This document shows positions 42,415 to 50,980 of a DNA stretch of 53,400 bases, one piece after another. The position numbers and the translations under genes are program-made. The DNA is from Bog-159 sp049511415 (GTDB taxonomy: Bacteria; Acidobacteriota; Terriglobia; Bryobacterales; Bryobacteraceae): NCBI GenBank assembly GCA_049511415.1, contig JBEKYC010000076.1, forward strand, positions 1-53,400. The letters are read 5' to 3'. The notes beneath the pieces were generated by a model. The model had not been told where the DNA came from. It searched no databases and saw nothing but the letters and a program-made list of their open reading frames with translations. Numbering within the stretch: position 1 is the stretch's first letter; the number at the start of each line of letters is the position of its first letter.

Positions 42415-44774
42415 CAGTACGGCCACTTCCAATCGCGGATTTCGGGCATATCGTCGCCATGCTCGATCACGTAGCGTTTGTGTTGAATCAGTTTGTTGCG
42501 CAAGTCCTGCTTGATGTGGGCCGCGATGTTGCGCAAGCGCGGCACGCGGTCGATCACGTCGCCGGCGAGGTGGAAGCGGTCCAGATCGTTCAGCACGGTC
42601 ATGTCGAAGGGCGTGGTAGTCGTGCCTTCTTCCTTGTATCCACGCACGTGGAAATTGTCGTGATTGGTGCGGCGGTAAGTGAGCCGATGGATCAGCCAAG
42701 GGTAGCCGTGAAACGCGAAGACTACCGGCTTGTCAGCCGAGAAGAGGGAATCGAATTCGCGATCGGACAGGCCGTGGGGATGCTCGGTGGAGGGCTGCAG
42801 GGTCATCAGATCCACCACGTTAACCACGCGGATGCGCAGGTCGGGCAGACGATTGCGCAGAAAGTCCACGGCGGCCAGAGTCTCGAGCGTGGGAATGTCG
42901 CCGCAGCAGGCCATGACTACGTCCGGCTCGACGCCGTTATCCGTGCTGGCCCACTCCCAGATGCCGATGCCGGTGGTGCAGTGCTCGATGGCCGATTCCA
43001 TATCCAGATACTGCAGAGCGGGCTGCTTGCCGGCCACGATCACGTTGACGTAGTTCCGGCTGCGCAAACAGTGGTCGGTGACCGACAGCAGCGTATTGGC
43101 ATCTGGCGGAAGATATACGCGCACCACGTCGGCTTTCTTGTTCACGACGTGGTCGATGAAGCCGGGGTCCTGATGGCTGAATCCGTTGTGGTCCTGCCGC
43201 CAGACGTGCGAGGTGAGTAAGTAGTTCAACGAGGCGATGGGGCGCCGCCAGGTAATGTGGCGCGTGGTCTTGAGCCACTTGGCGTGCTGGTTGAACATGG
43301 AATCGACGATGTGGATGAAGGCTTCATAGCAGGAGAAGAAGCCGTGCCGGCCGGTAAGCAGGTAACCCTCCAGCCAGCCCTGACACATGTTTTCGCTAAG
43401 CACTTCCAACACGCGGCCGTCGGGGCTGACGTGATCGTCGCCGGGAATAATCTCGGCCGTGGATTCCCGATTGGTGACTTCGAAAAGCGCGTCCAGACGG
43501 TTGGAGGCCGTCTCGTCGGGGCCTACGACGCGGAAGTTTGCGGCGCCCGCGTTCAACTTCAGGACGTCGCGCAGCATGCGGCCCATGACGCGGGTGGCTT
43601 CGGCCACGGCCGTGCCGGGTTTCAGCACTTCGACCGCGTAAGCGGTAAAATCGGGCATCTTCAGATCGCGCAGCAGCAGGCCGCCATTGGCATGCGGATT
43701 ATCGCCCATGCGCCGGGTGCCCTTCGGGGCGAGTTCCTGCAACTCGGGAATGAGCGCGCCGCTTTCGTCGAACAGCTCCTCGGGCCGGTAGCTCTTCATC
43801 CAGTCTTCAAGGATTTTGATGTGCGCCGGTTTGGTGGCCAGTTCGGAGAGGGGCACCTGATGCGCGCGGAAGGTGCCTTCGATGGGAACGCCGTCCACTA
43901 CTTTCGGACCGGTCCAGCCCTTGGGCGTGCGCATCACGATCACGGGCCAGCGCGGGCGCTCGCGAAAGCCGTTGGTGCGGGCGTCCTTCTGGATAGCGCG
44001 GATGCGGCCCAGGACCTGGTCCATGGTGGCCGCCATGAGCTGATGCATTTTTGGGGGATCGTCTCCGGACACGAAATACGGTTCGTGTCCGTAGCCGTGA
44101 AACAACTCTGTCAGTTCCGCTTCGGGAATGCGGGCCAGCACGGTGGGGCCGGCGATCTTGTAACCGTTCAGATGCAGGATGGGCAACACCGCGCCATCAC
44201 GAGCGGGATTTAGAAATTTGTTCGAGTGCCAGCTTGTAGCGAGCGATCCGGTTTCGGCTTCGCCGTCGCCGACCACGCAGCAGGCCAGCAGATCGGGATT
44301 GTCGAATGCCGCGCCATACGCATGCAGCAGGGAATAGCCCAATTCGCCGCCTTCGTGAATGGATCCGGGCGTTTCTGGAGCCACATGGCTGGGAATACCG
44401 CCGGGAAAGGAGAACTGTTTGAAGAGGCGGCGCATACCTTCGGCGTCGCGCGAGACGTTGGGATAATACTCGCTGTAAGTGCCTTCCAGGTAGGTATTAG
44501 CAACCAGTCCGGGACCGCCGTGGCCCGGGCCGGCGATATAGATCATGTTCAAATCGTGCATGCGGATCAGGCGATTCAGATGCACGTAGACGAAATTCAA
44601 TCCGGGCGTGGTGCCCCAGTGGCCCAGCAAGCGCGGCTTGATGTGCTCGAGGCGCAGCGGCTCTTTGAGCAGCGGGTTTTCATAAAGATAAATCTGGCCT
44701 ACCGACAGGTAATTGGCGGCGCGCCAATAGGCGTCGATCTTGCGGAGTTCATCGGCGGAGAGAGGACCGGTCAT
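42414..44774 (-). CDS. xfp: xylulose-5-phosphate/fructose-6-phosphate phosphoketolase
   Basis: A 786-residue thiamine-diphosphate enzyme that splits xylulose 5-phosphate (or fructose 6-phosphate) with phosphate to acetyl phosphate and an aldose phosphate. ATG 44774 was chosen because GGAGGA lies seven bases before it; the upstream in-frame ATG at 44789 overlaps that site. Motifs include YLSVGQIYLYENPLL, GHWGTTPGLNFVY, YIAGPGHGGPG, CVVGDGEAETGSLATSWH (ThDP binding), GFSHQDPGFIDH and GYPWLIHRLTYRR. The length is normal for the family. It is followed directly by acetate kinase, the usual partner that uses acetyl phosphate. It is likely expressed for pentose use or a bypass of glycolysis under low oxygen. 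Confidence 0.96.
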   Translation of the reverse strand: MTGPLSADELRKIDAYWRAANYLSVGQIYLYENPLLKEPLRLEHIKPRLLGHWGTTPGLNFVYVHLNRLIRMHDLNMIYIAGPGHGGPGLVANTYLEGTYSEYYPNVSRDAEGMRRLFKQFSFPGGIPSHVAPETPGSIHEGGELGYSLLHAYGAAFDNPDLLACCVVGDGEAETGSLATSWHSNKFLNPARDGAVLPILHLNGYKIAGPTVLARIPEAELTELFHGYGHEPYFVSGDDPPKMHQLMAATMDQVLGRIRAIQKDARTNGFRERPRWPVIVMRTPKGWTGPKVVDGVPIEGTFRAHQVPLSELATKPAHIKILEDWMKSYRPEELFDESGALIPELQELAPKGTRRMGDNPHANGGLLLRDLKMPDFTAYAVEVLKPGTAVAEATRVMGRMLRDVLKLNAGAANFRVVGPDETASNRLDALFEVTNRESTAEIIPGDDHVSPDGRVLEVLSENMCQGWLEGYLLTGRHGFFSCYEAFIHIVDSMFNQHAKWLKTTRHITWRRPIASLNYLLTSHVWRQDHNGFSHQDPGFIDHVVNKKADVVRVYLPPDANTLLSVTDHCLRSRNYVNVIVAGKQPALQYLDMESAIEHCTTGIGIWEWASTDNGVEPDVVMACCGDIPTLETLAAVDFLRNRLPDLRIRVVNVVDLMTLQPSTEHPHGLSDREFDSLFSADKPVVFAFHGYPWLIHRLTYRRTNHDNFHVRGYKEEGTTTTPFDMTVLNDLDRFHLAGDVIDRVPRLRNIAAHIKQDLRNKLIQHKRYVIEHGDDMPEIRDWKWPY

Positions 44775-44879
44775 GGGCGATTCCTCCATCCAGGATCGCA
44801 GATAAAAGTTGCATTTGTGTTTCAGGGGCGAGGCCAGCGGCGTGCCGCAACGGACTCAAAACGCCGTATACTTGTTTTT

Positions 44880-45413
44880 ATGCAAAGGATGCTGTTTGTC
44901 ATTTCGCTGTTTGCCTGCGCAGCCGCGCTTTTCGGCGCCGCCAGCGTTTACGAATTTACGTTGAACTCCATCGACGGGGCGCCTGCACCGTTGGACGTCT
45001 ATAAGGGAAAAGTGCTGCTGGTGGTAAATGTGGCCAGCAAGTGCGGGTTCACGCCGCAATACAAGGAACTGGAAGCAGTCTACGAGAAGTACAAGGACCA
45101 GGGCTTTGTGATTGCAGGCTTCCCCGCCAATAATTTTATGTCCCAGGAACCTGGCACGAATCAGGAAATCAAGAGCTTCTGCACGCGCACGTACGGCGTG
45201 AGTTTCCCGATGTACGGCAAGATTTCCGTGAAGGGATCCGATATCGCACCTCTTTATGCGTATCTGACCGGAGCCAAGGGCGGCGACATCAAGTGGAATT
45301 TCACCAAGTTCCTGATCGGCAAGGACGGGACGATTCTGGAGCGGTTTGAGCCGCCCGTGAAGCCGGACGATCCCAAGGTGACGGCCGCTATCGAGAAGGC
45401 TTTGGCCCATTAG
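44880..45413 (+). CDS. periplasmic glutathione peroxidase-family protein
   Basis: A 177-residue thiol peroxidase from ATG 44880. Residues 1-22 (MLFVISLFACAAALFG) form a signal peptide, so it acts outside the cytoplasm. Catalytic Cys55 lies in NVASKCGFTPQY in place of the selenocysteine of animal enzymes. The usual FPCNQF motif is FPANNFMSQEPG, so the resolving Cys at that place is missing; SFCTRTYG may supply another. WNFTKFLI carries the catalytic Trp/Asn. It likely reduces lipid or hydrogen peroxides using thioredoxin-type proteins. TATACT at 44867-44872 lies seven bases before the ATG and no Shine-Dalgarno sequence is seen. The gene overlaps the convergent gene tail by 26 bases. Confidence 0.9.
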   Translation: MQRMLFVISLFACAAALFGAASVYEFTLNSIDGAPAPLDVYKGKVLLVVNVASKCGFTPQYKELEAVYEKYKDQGFVIAGFPANNFMSQEPGTNQEIKSFCTRTYGVSFPMYGKISVKGSDIAPLYAYLTGAKGGDIKWNFTKFLIGKDGTILERFEPPVKPDDPKVTAAIEKALAH

Positions 45414-47415
45414 TCAATTCTCTTTGCGCGTTTGGCGCCGCCTCTCTGAGGGTCACGATGTGCTGGCCACGGGGCAGGATGAGAACGTTCGGAGCCGCAG
45501 TTTGGAGGGCGGTTTCGGCGCCATCGATCTCGACTATTCCAGGGAGCTGGTTCAGGATAGCGAAGCCTCTACCGGAGTTGTTATAAGACAACTCGATGGC
45601 ATGGCTATCGATCCGTTGGGCAGAGGTCAGTTCGCCGTTGAAGTGGGTTACACGCAGATTGGGTGACTCGCCGCCTGACTCGACTGAGTGCGCACCCGCC
45701 GGCAGGTATATCAGCGTGTCGCTTTGGATCGGCCACGGTTGACCATCCACCAGGGCGGGACCGGACCAGCGCATGGCGACACCGTGCGGAGATTCAATCA
45801 TGAGCTTGGGCCCGATTACTTCCACGCGGCTTACTACGGCGGCCGCAGCCGGCAGCAAAGGCAGATCCAGCTTCAGGATGGAGTTTTCGAAATAGAGCGC
45901 AACCTGGGCGAAGGCTCCCGCCGCGGCATGCACGACTTCGAATAACTCCGCGCCGGTCTGCTGTTTGGTGGGGTAGACATTCTGGTAGCGGTCGACGATA
46001 TTCAGGTCAATGGCCAGGCGATCCTGCCGGGGCGTGAGCGGGCGGTAACGGCGGGCGATTTCTTCATAACGCTGGGGCGCTTCGTTCCACACCGTGGCTG
46101 GATCTTCGACCAAGAACGTGAAGTTGTGATTATCGAGCAACGGCAGTAGCTGGGCCGAGTCGGCGCCGATGGCGTCGCGCATGGAAGTATCCAACCGGTC
46201 GTCGACGTGCGTCAGCACGATGTCCAGATACGGGCGAACCCGGCGCATCTTCTCGATTTGGCCCAGCCATGCCTGCTGCATGTCGCGGGCGAGCTGGGCG
46301 CGGAAATCGAGGAAGGCGCGCTGGGAGGCGGCGTCCTTGCGGGAGCCGAATAATTCGATGGGGTCGAAGCCGCCGGCGGCGCGGAACTGCGCGCGGACGT
46401 CATCATTCATGGGCGTGAAGCGGCTGGGGTTTCCCAGGCCCTCGAGCGACTCGAAATACAGCTCGGCCAGATTCACACCGTCCCAATCAAAGCGCTGGAG
46501 CAAGTCATTGACGCCAGCAGCCGCAGCCTGGAAGCAATCACGATTGGCGAGGTTCATGAGCTTGCGCCAATCGAGCTGGGCATCCTGCAGGACGGCGGTC
46601 TTTTCGCGCCATGCGGGGTGCTCGTCCCAGAATTTGTCGCTGACGTGCGGCAGTTCCAGCCAAGCGTAGACCTGGATACCGTGGGCGTGGCAGGCGGCAA
46701 TCAAGCGCTTGAGATAGACGTCACGTTCGGGATCGGGATCGTAGAAATGCCAGGCGGCCACGTGCAGGGCGGCGATGCCGGCGTCGCGCCAGCGCGCGGC
46801 GAAATAGTCGAGATCGACGCGCAGGCGGTAGGAGGAATCGAAGAAGGCCCAGAGGCGGGTGGAGCGGAAAGGCGGATCGAGGCCGAGATCGGAAAGGGCG
46901 TGAAGAAGGTAGGGAAAACGCTCGTAGCCCCGCTCGCCGGGCGAGATGCCCACCCACAGCACCGCACCCGATCCGCGGCGAAAACCGGCCACCAGGGGGG
47001 CACCGGTCCAGCGCTCCTTGGCGAAGACTTTGGCTTCGGCGGGAATTTCGTAGCGCGGCAGTTCCAAGCCTTTCTCCCAAACGATAGAAAGCTTCGGCAG
47101 GTGTACGTCTTCCAGGCTGGCGACGCGCACGTTGTCCTTGGAAGGGCGGAAGCCGAAAGATTCGGCGGTGGAGGATTCGCCTTCGAGGATGAGGTAGGCG
47201 CCGTTTTCGACGCGGGCGGGCCATTCGGTGGAACCGGCAGAGCCGGCGCGGAGAACGAAGATGCGGGCATTAGCGGCGGGCTGGGGCAGGAAGCCGACGG
47301 ATTCGAGGATTAGGGGCCAGCCGCCTTTATCGTCGGACAGGACGGCGAAGGTGGGGATGGGGGCGGCATGGGCTATCGCCGCGGTCACTACAAAAATGCT
47401 AATGAGTGAATGCAT
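45388..47415 (-). CDS. secreted TIM-barrel hydrolase-like protein (possible exopolysaccharide hydrolase)
   Basis: A 675-residue exported protein (signal LISIFVVTAAIAHA). Residues 20-190 resemble glutamine-amidotransferase-like or beta-galactosidase trimerisation folds. Residues about 195-480 look like a (beta/alpha)8 barrel of GHL10/GHL13 type: RLRVDLDYFAARWRDAGI, YDPDPERDVYLKRLI, HGIQVYAWLELPHVSDKFW, WDGVNLAELYFESLEG, VLTHVDDRLD. PgaB of the poly-GlcNAc system has a comparable barrel. A C-terminal beta region follows. It overlaps by 17 bases the upstream gene for a TPR plus outer-membrane barrel protein, the partner layout of PgaA/PgaB. A glycan-cleaving role is inference; no catalytic residue is assigned with certainty. 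Confidence 0.72.
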   Translation of the reverse strand: MHSLISIFVVTAAIAHAAPIPTFAVLSDDKGGWPLILESVGFLPQPAANARIFVLRAGSAGSTEWPARVENGAYLILEGESSTAESFGFRPSKDNVRVASLEDVHLPKLSIVWEKGLELPRYEIPAEAKVFAKERWTGAPLVAGFRRGSGAVLWVGISPGERGYERFPYLLHALSDLGLDPPFRSTRLWAFFDSSYRLRVDLDYFAARWRDAGIAALHVAAWHFYDPDPERDVYLKRLIAACHAHGIQVYAWLELPHVSDKFWDEHPAWREKTAVLQDAQLDWRKLMNLANRDCFQAAAAGVNDLLQRFDWDGVNLAELYFESLEGLGNPSRFTPMNDDVRAQFRAAGGFDPIELFGSRKDAASQRAFLDFRAQLARDMQQAWLGQIEKMRRVRPYLDIVLTHVDDRLDTSMRDAIGADSAQLLPLLDNHNFTFLVEDPATVWNEAPQRYEEIARRYRPLTPRQDRLAIDLNIVDRYQNVYPTKQQTGAELFEVVHAAAGAFAQVALYFENSILKLDLPLLPAAAAVVSRVEVIGPKLMIESPHGVAMRWSGPALVDGQPWPIQSDTLIYLPAGAHSVESGGESPNLRVTHFNGELTSAQRIDSHAIELSYNNSGRGFAILNQLPGIVEIDGAETALQTAAPNVLILPRGQHIVTLREAAPNAQRELTNGPKPSR

Positions 47416-49402
47416 ACCAGAATCCGGCTCGGAAGTCGTTGAAGGAGGGGCCGTAGGGATAGCCCGCTACGGTGTAACTGCCACGCAAGTAATTTAAGGT
47501 CAGATACAGTGAGGTGGGCATGGCGGCTACGCGGAAGCGTATGCCCGGGCCGGTTTCAATGAAGTTGGCCCAAGGCTCGCGCTTCTGATCGAGGGTCAGA
47601 TTGATGTTCCAATAGAATTGCGACTGAAGCGAGCCCAGCGCGGGCGTGTAGCCTACGCGGTTCTGCGAGTACATCAGGAAGTCGTTATCGAAGCGGCTGA
47701 CGAAGATGGCGTCCTCGGAGTTTTCGTAGAACAGGCCGCTGGTCTTGGACATCAGCAGATGGCCGAAGCCTTTGGAGAAGGCAAGTCCGCCGCGGTAGTC
47801 AGGCACGACGTGTCCCGTGAGATAGCCGGCGGAAGAACCGGCTTCGGCCCAACCCATGAGGCCGTGCCATACAGAGGTCGCTACGCCTATGCCAGGAATC
47901 AGCGCGCTCTCGGAAAGATATTGCGGCGGCAGTCCGCTGGTAGCAGGACTGATCGTGCCGCGGGTGTCGCCAATGAAGCGGAGGCTCACATAGGGATGAA
48001 CCGGCAACTTCAGGTGTAACTCGGTCTTGAGCTGGGCGTAGGAAAAGAGATCATGCCAGCGCGTGGAGTAGAGCGGGTAGGTCCAGAGGGTGGTGCGAAA
48101 GGTTTCGAACTCCGGGCGCAGGTTCTTGTACGCCGTGTTGGCTTCCGTGGCGATTTTAGGATCGGGGCTCTTGCGCGCGAGATCGAACCAGCGGATGGCC
48201 TGCTGGTCGTTGTGCAGCAGATTGTAAGCCCAGCCTAGTTTGAGCATGACGGCGAAATCGGCGGGATCGTCTTCCTGGGCTAGCTGGAGATACTTGAGCG
48301 CATCGCGGATGAAGCCGGCGTTGAGGCTGCGCTCGGCCATGACCTTGGCGTCGATGGAAGGCGCGGGTTGGGCCGACCGGGTTTTGAGTGTTTGCGGCAG
48401 ACGCAGGACGGCGCGCACGCGATTGGCCAGATCCTGGTCCGCGCCCTTCATGACGCGTTCCAGCAGGGGCATGGCCTCCGCGGCATCGCCACGGGCCAGC
48501 AGCAGGAAACCGAGTTGCGCGGCGGAGAGATAGTCGGTTTCGGAGAGGCCGGTGAGAGTACGGAATTCCTGTTCGGCCTCGGCCTGATGATTCATGCGCA
48601 GCAGCAGGTAGGCCAGTTCGCGGCGCAGGTCCAGGTTCTTGGGATCCAGATCCAGGGCGCGGCGAAATTCGGAGACGTACGGATAACGAGAAGGGAGCAG
48701 TTCCCGGGCGGATTCGGCGGCGCGGGGCTCGCCTCCCCGGGACGCCGCTAACAGCGCGGCGTTGGCGTCCTCAATTCGATTCAGGGATTTCAGCACGCGG
48801 CCGAGATCGACCAGCACGGAGCGGCGATCGGGAAGCAGACGCCAGGCCTTTTCATAATGTTGCGCGGCGAGTTCCAATTCGTCGCGCTGTTCGGCAAGGG
48901 TGGCCAGCTCGAAATGCGTGCTGAAGCTGTCGCCGCTCATTTGGATGGCTTTGGTCCAGCGCGCGATGCCTTCGGCGAGGGGACGATCGATGTTTTCGAA
49001 GGCACGCTCGGCGGTGATGCGGGATTCGGGATCGCCGGCCTTGCGGACGCGATCGAAGACGCGGCGGGCCTGGGCTTGTTCCTTGGTTTCGTAACAGAGG
49101 AACGCGTATTCGAGGGCCACGTGGAAATCCTTGGGATCGAGCCGCATAGCTTCGCGGAACTGGTCGCGGGCGGCGATGTTTTCGCCGATTTTCAAGTATG
49201 TGTAAGCGAGATCTTTGCGGATGGCGGGGCGTTCGGGGGCGGCTGCGATGGCCTTCCAGAAAAGGCTGACGGCCGCCTCGTAGTTGTGGGCGCGCAGGGC
49301 TGCGTAGGCCTGGTTGAGCGGTTCGTACGCCGGATCCGGCGTCTGCGCGGCGGCGAATCCGCTCGCCAGGAGGAGTATCCATAACCGCATGGTGATACCC
49401 AT
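47399..49402 (-). CDS. TPR-repeat plus outer-membrane beta-barrel protein (PgaA/BcsC-like exporter)
   Basis: A 667-residue protein; ATG 49402 or ATG 49390, the latter giving a tighter signal peptide (MRLWILLLASGFAAAQ). Residues 25-420 carry about ten TPR helices pairs, for example AYAALRAHNYEAAVSLFWKA, LAYTYLKIGENIAARDQF and AVMLKLGWAYNLLHND. Residues 430-667 have alternating aromatic strands (GVATSVWHGLMGWAEAG, FYWNINLTLD) and end with FRAGFWYAFTH, as outer-membrane barrels do. This layout is that of PgaA, BcsC and PelB-type polysaccharide export pores. Its overlap with the barrel hydrolase-like gene suggests one function. No glycosyltransferase is in the window. Confidence 0.78.
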   Translation of the reverse strand: MGITMRLWILLLASGFAAAQTPDPAYEPLNQAYAALRAHNYEAAVSLFWKAIAAAPERPAIRKDLAYTYLKIGENIAARDQFREAMRLDPKDFHVALEYAFLCYETKEQAQARRVFDRVRKAGDPESRITAERAFENIDRPLAEGIARWTKAIQMSGDSFSTHFELATLAEQRDELELAAQHYEKAWRLLPDRRSVLVDLGRVLKSLNRIEDANAALLAASRGGEPRAAESARELLPSRYPYVSEFRRALDLDPKNLDLRRELAYLLLRMNHQAEAEQEFRTLTGLSETDYLSAAQLGFLLLARGDAAEAMPLLERVMKGADQDLANRVRAVLRLPQTLKTRSAQPAPSIDAKVMAERSLNAGFIRDALKYLQLAQEDDPADFAVMLKLGWAYNLLHNDQQAIRWFDLARKSPDPKIATEANTAYKNLRPEFETFRTTLWTYPLYSTRWHDLFSYAQLKTELHLKLPVHPYVSLRFIGDTRGTISPATSGLPPQYLSESALIPGIGVATSVWHGLMGWAEAGSSAGYLTGHVVPDYRGGLAFSKGFGHLLMSKTSGLFYENSEDAIFVSRFDNDFLMYSQNRVGYTPALGSLQSQFYWNINLTLDQKREPWANFIETGPGIRFRVAAMPTSLYLTLNYLRGSYTVAGYPYGPSFNDFRAGFWYAFTH

Positions 49403-49459
49403 TTAGTGGGGCACCGGGCGGGGAATTCTCTGCGGGCGCGCTGGAACTGGGGACGCGGC

Positions 49460-50014
49460 TCAGGGTTTTGCCGCAGGATCATCCGGGGCGGCGGGCTCCG
49501 GGAGGGCTGGTTGGTGTTCGATTATGGGATTAGGTTCGTTTGGTATACTCGCCTGGCGCAGGATCAAGAGGTTGTGGAGGGCGCGCTGATAGTTCATATG
49601 TAAGCGGGTTTCGTATCTGTGTAATAGGCCTAATTCGGGGCCGGATGCGAGCTTGGAGAAAGCCGCGGCGATGCGACTGAGATCGTCGCCGGGGGGCTGA
49701 TCCTGTACGGCGCCATCGAGGAGGCGAGTTTCCAAAGCCCAGGCGCGACGAAGGCGCCAACTAGCCGCGACCATCTCGTCGATGAAGCCCTTATCGACGT
49801 CGTCAGCGGGCGCCAGGCGGGCCTGGTGTTGCGAAAGAAGGGCCTCAAATCCCTCCTCGGACTCACCGGAGAGGACCACGCATTTGGCAAGAAGTCCGTG
49901 GCGGATGGCATTTTGCGAGGAACGCGCTTTGCCTTCGGGAGTGCGGGGGCCGCGGGAACGGGCTCCGTTGGCGCGCAAGGCGCGGAGGCGCCGGTATGAA
50001 GTAGTCGTCGTCAT
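49460..50014 (-). CDS. RTPEGK-motif protein of unknown function
   Basis: A 184-residue protein from ATG 50014 (GTG 50023 possible). The N-terminal segment ANGARSRGPRTPEGK then ARSSQNAIRHGLLAK is a motif found in many acidobacterial and planctomycete proteins of unknown function. The rest is helical with charged residues (DEMVAASWRLRRAWALETRLL, GLLHRYETRLHMNYQRAL) and a Pro-rich tail. It is divergent from the terminase-like ATPase gene at 50145 with 130 bases between, so the two may be regulated together. It may be a DNA-associated or mobile-element protein; this is inference from motif and location. Confidence 0.72.
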   Translation of the reverse strand: MTTTTSYRRLRALRANGARSRGPRTPEGKARSSQNAIRHGLLAKCVVLSGESEEGFEALLSQHQARLAPADDVDKGFIDEMVAASWRLRRAWALETRLLDGAVQDQPPGDDLSRIAAAFSKLASGPELGLLHRYETRLHMNYQRALHNLLILRQASIPNEPNPIIEHQPALPEPAAPDDPAAKP

Positions 50015-50144
50015 GCTGATCACAGTGTATGACGGAAGTGTCGATAAAAGTTAGTAAGTCGTTTATTATCTATGGGTATAGGCTTGTGAACGGCGCGTTT
50101 GGCGAGGGCTTCCGGCGTCGATTCCGGCGGAGGCGGATGTTAGG

Positions 50145-50930
50145 TTGGGGCTGTGGGACGTCAACGATCACGGACGGTGGGTGGCGCGGGAGAAACCGAG
50201 CGCCCGGAACGAGACTGGGTGGTTCGAGCGGGTGCTGGGGTTCGAGCCGGATACGCTACAGACGAGTGTACTCGAGAGCACGAGCCGGCGGGGAATCCTG
50301 AACTGCACGCGGCAATGGGGAAAATCGACCATCACGGCGGCGATGGCGGTGCAGCAGGCGTGGAGCCAAGCCGAGAGCCTGACGCTGGTGGTGAGCCCGA
50401 GCGCGCGGCAGAGCGGGGAGTTTCTGCGCAAGGCGGAGGGGTTCGTGCGGCGGCTGGGACAGCGTCCGAAGGGCGACGGGGACAACGAGATTTCGCTGGA
50501 ACTGCCGAACCGGTCGCGGATTATCGGGCTACCGGGGAACGAGGCGACGATTCGAGGCTTTTCGGCGGTTGCGCTGCTGCTGGTGGACGAAGCGTCGCGG
50601 GTGAGCGACGAAATGTACCTGGCGATCCGGCCGATGCTGGCGGTGAGCGGGGGACGGCTGTGGCTGATGAGCACGCCTTGGGGGAAGCGAGGATTTTTCT
50701 ACGAGACGTGGATGCACGGCGGTCCGGAATGGGAGCGGGTGCGGGTGACGGCGGTGGAGTGCGAGCGGATTGAAGCATCCTTCTTAAAAGAGGAGCAGCG
50801 GGCGATGGGGGAGCGTTGGTTCCGGCAGGAGTATTTGTGCGAGTTCGTGGATACGGTGAGCGGGGTGTTCGATCGGGGGCTGGTGGAAGGGGCGTTTTCG
50901 GGTGAGATTGAGCCGTTGGTTTTGGATTGA
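50145..50930 (+). CDS. phage terminase large subunit-like ATPase domain, free-standing
   Basis: A 261-residue protein. The start is uncertain: TTG 50145 is used here, and the frame is open back to 50082 without ATG. It contains the packaging ATPase signatures: Walker A-like CTRQWGKST (54-62), the adenine/coupling segment LVVSPSARQSGEFL, Walker B LLLVDEAS (144-151) and the coupling motif STPWGKRGFFYETW. A normal large terminase continues into an RNase H-like nuclease; here the chain stops at LEPLVLD-like sequence and the nuclease is a separate gene 50 bases on, in another frame. No portal, capsid or tail gene accompanies it, so it is either a fragment of a lost prophage or a domesticated system. 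Confidence 0.86.
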   Translation: MGLWDVNDHGRWVAREKPSARNETGWFERVLGFEPDTLQTSVLESTSRRGILNCTRQWGKSTITAAMAVQQAWSQAESLTLVVSPSARQSGEFLRKAEGFVRRLGQRPKGDGDNEISLELPNRSRIIGLPGNEATIRGFSAVALLLVDEASRVSDEMYLAIRPMLAVSGGRLWLMSTPWGKRGFFYETWMHGGPEWERVRVTAVECERIEASFLKEEQRAMGERWFRQEYLCEFVDTVSGVFDRGLVEGAFSGEIEPLVLD

Positions 50931-50980
50931 CGCGGAGACACGGTGACTCGGGGGGTTGGGGAGACGGCTAGACGGATACC

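Noticed and set aside
42415..42699. Acetate kinase extended by 95 codons upstream
   Set aside because: The added sequence is Arg/Pro-rich and lies inside the phosphoketolase gene; the family N-terminus MKILVLNGGSSS begins at 42414.
44226..44879. N-terminal extension of the glutathione peroxidase frame (218 codons)
   Set aside because: It lies opposite the phosphoketolase gene, and the signal peptide begins at the ATG at 44880.
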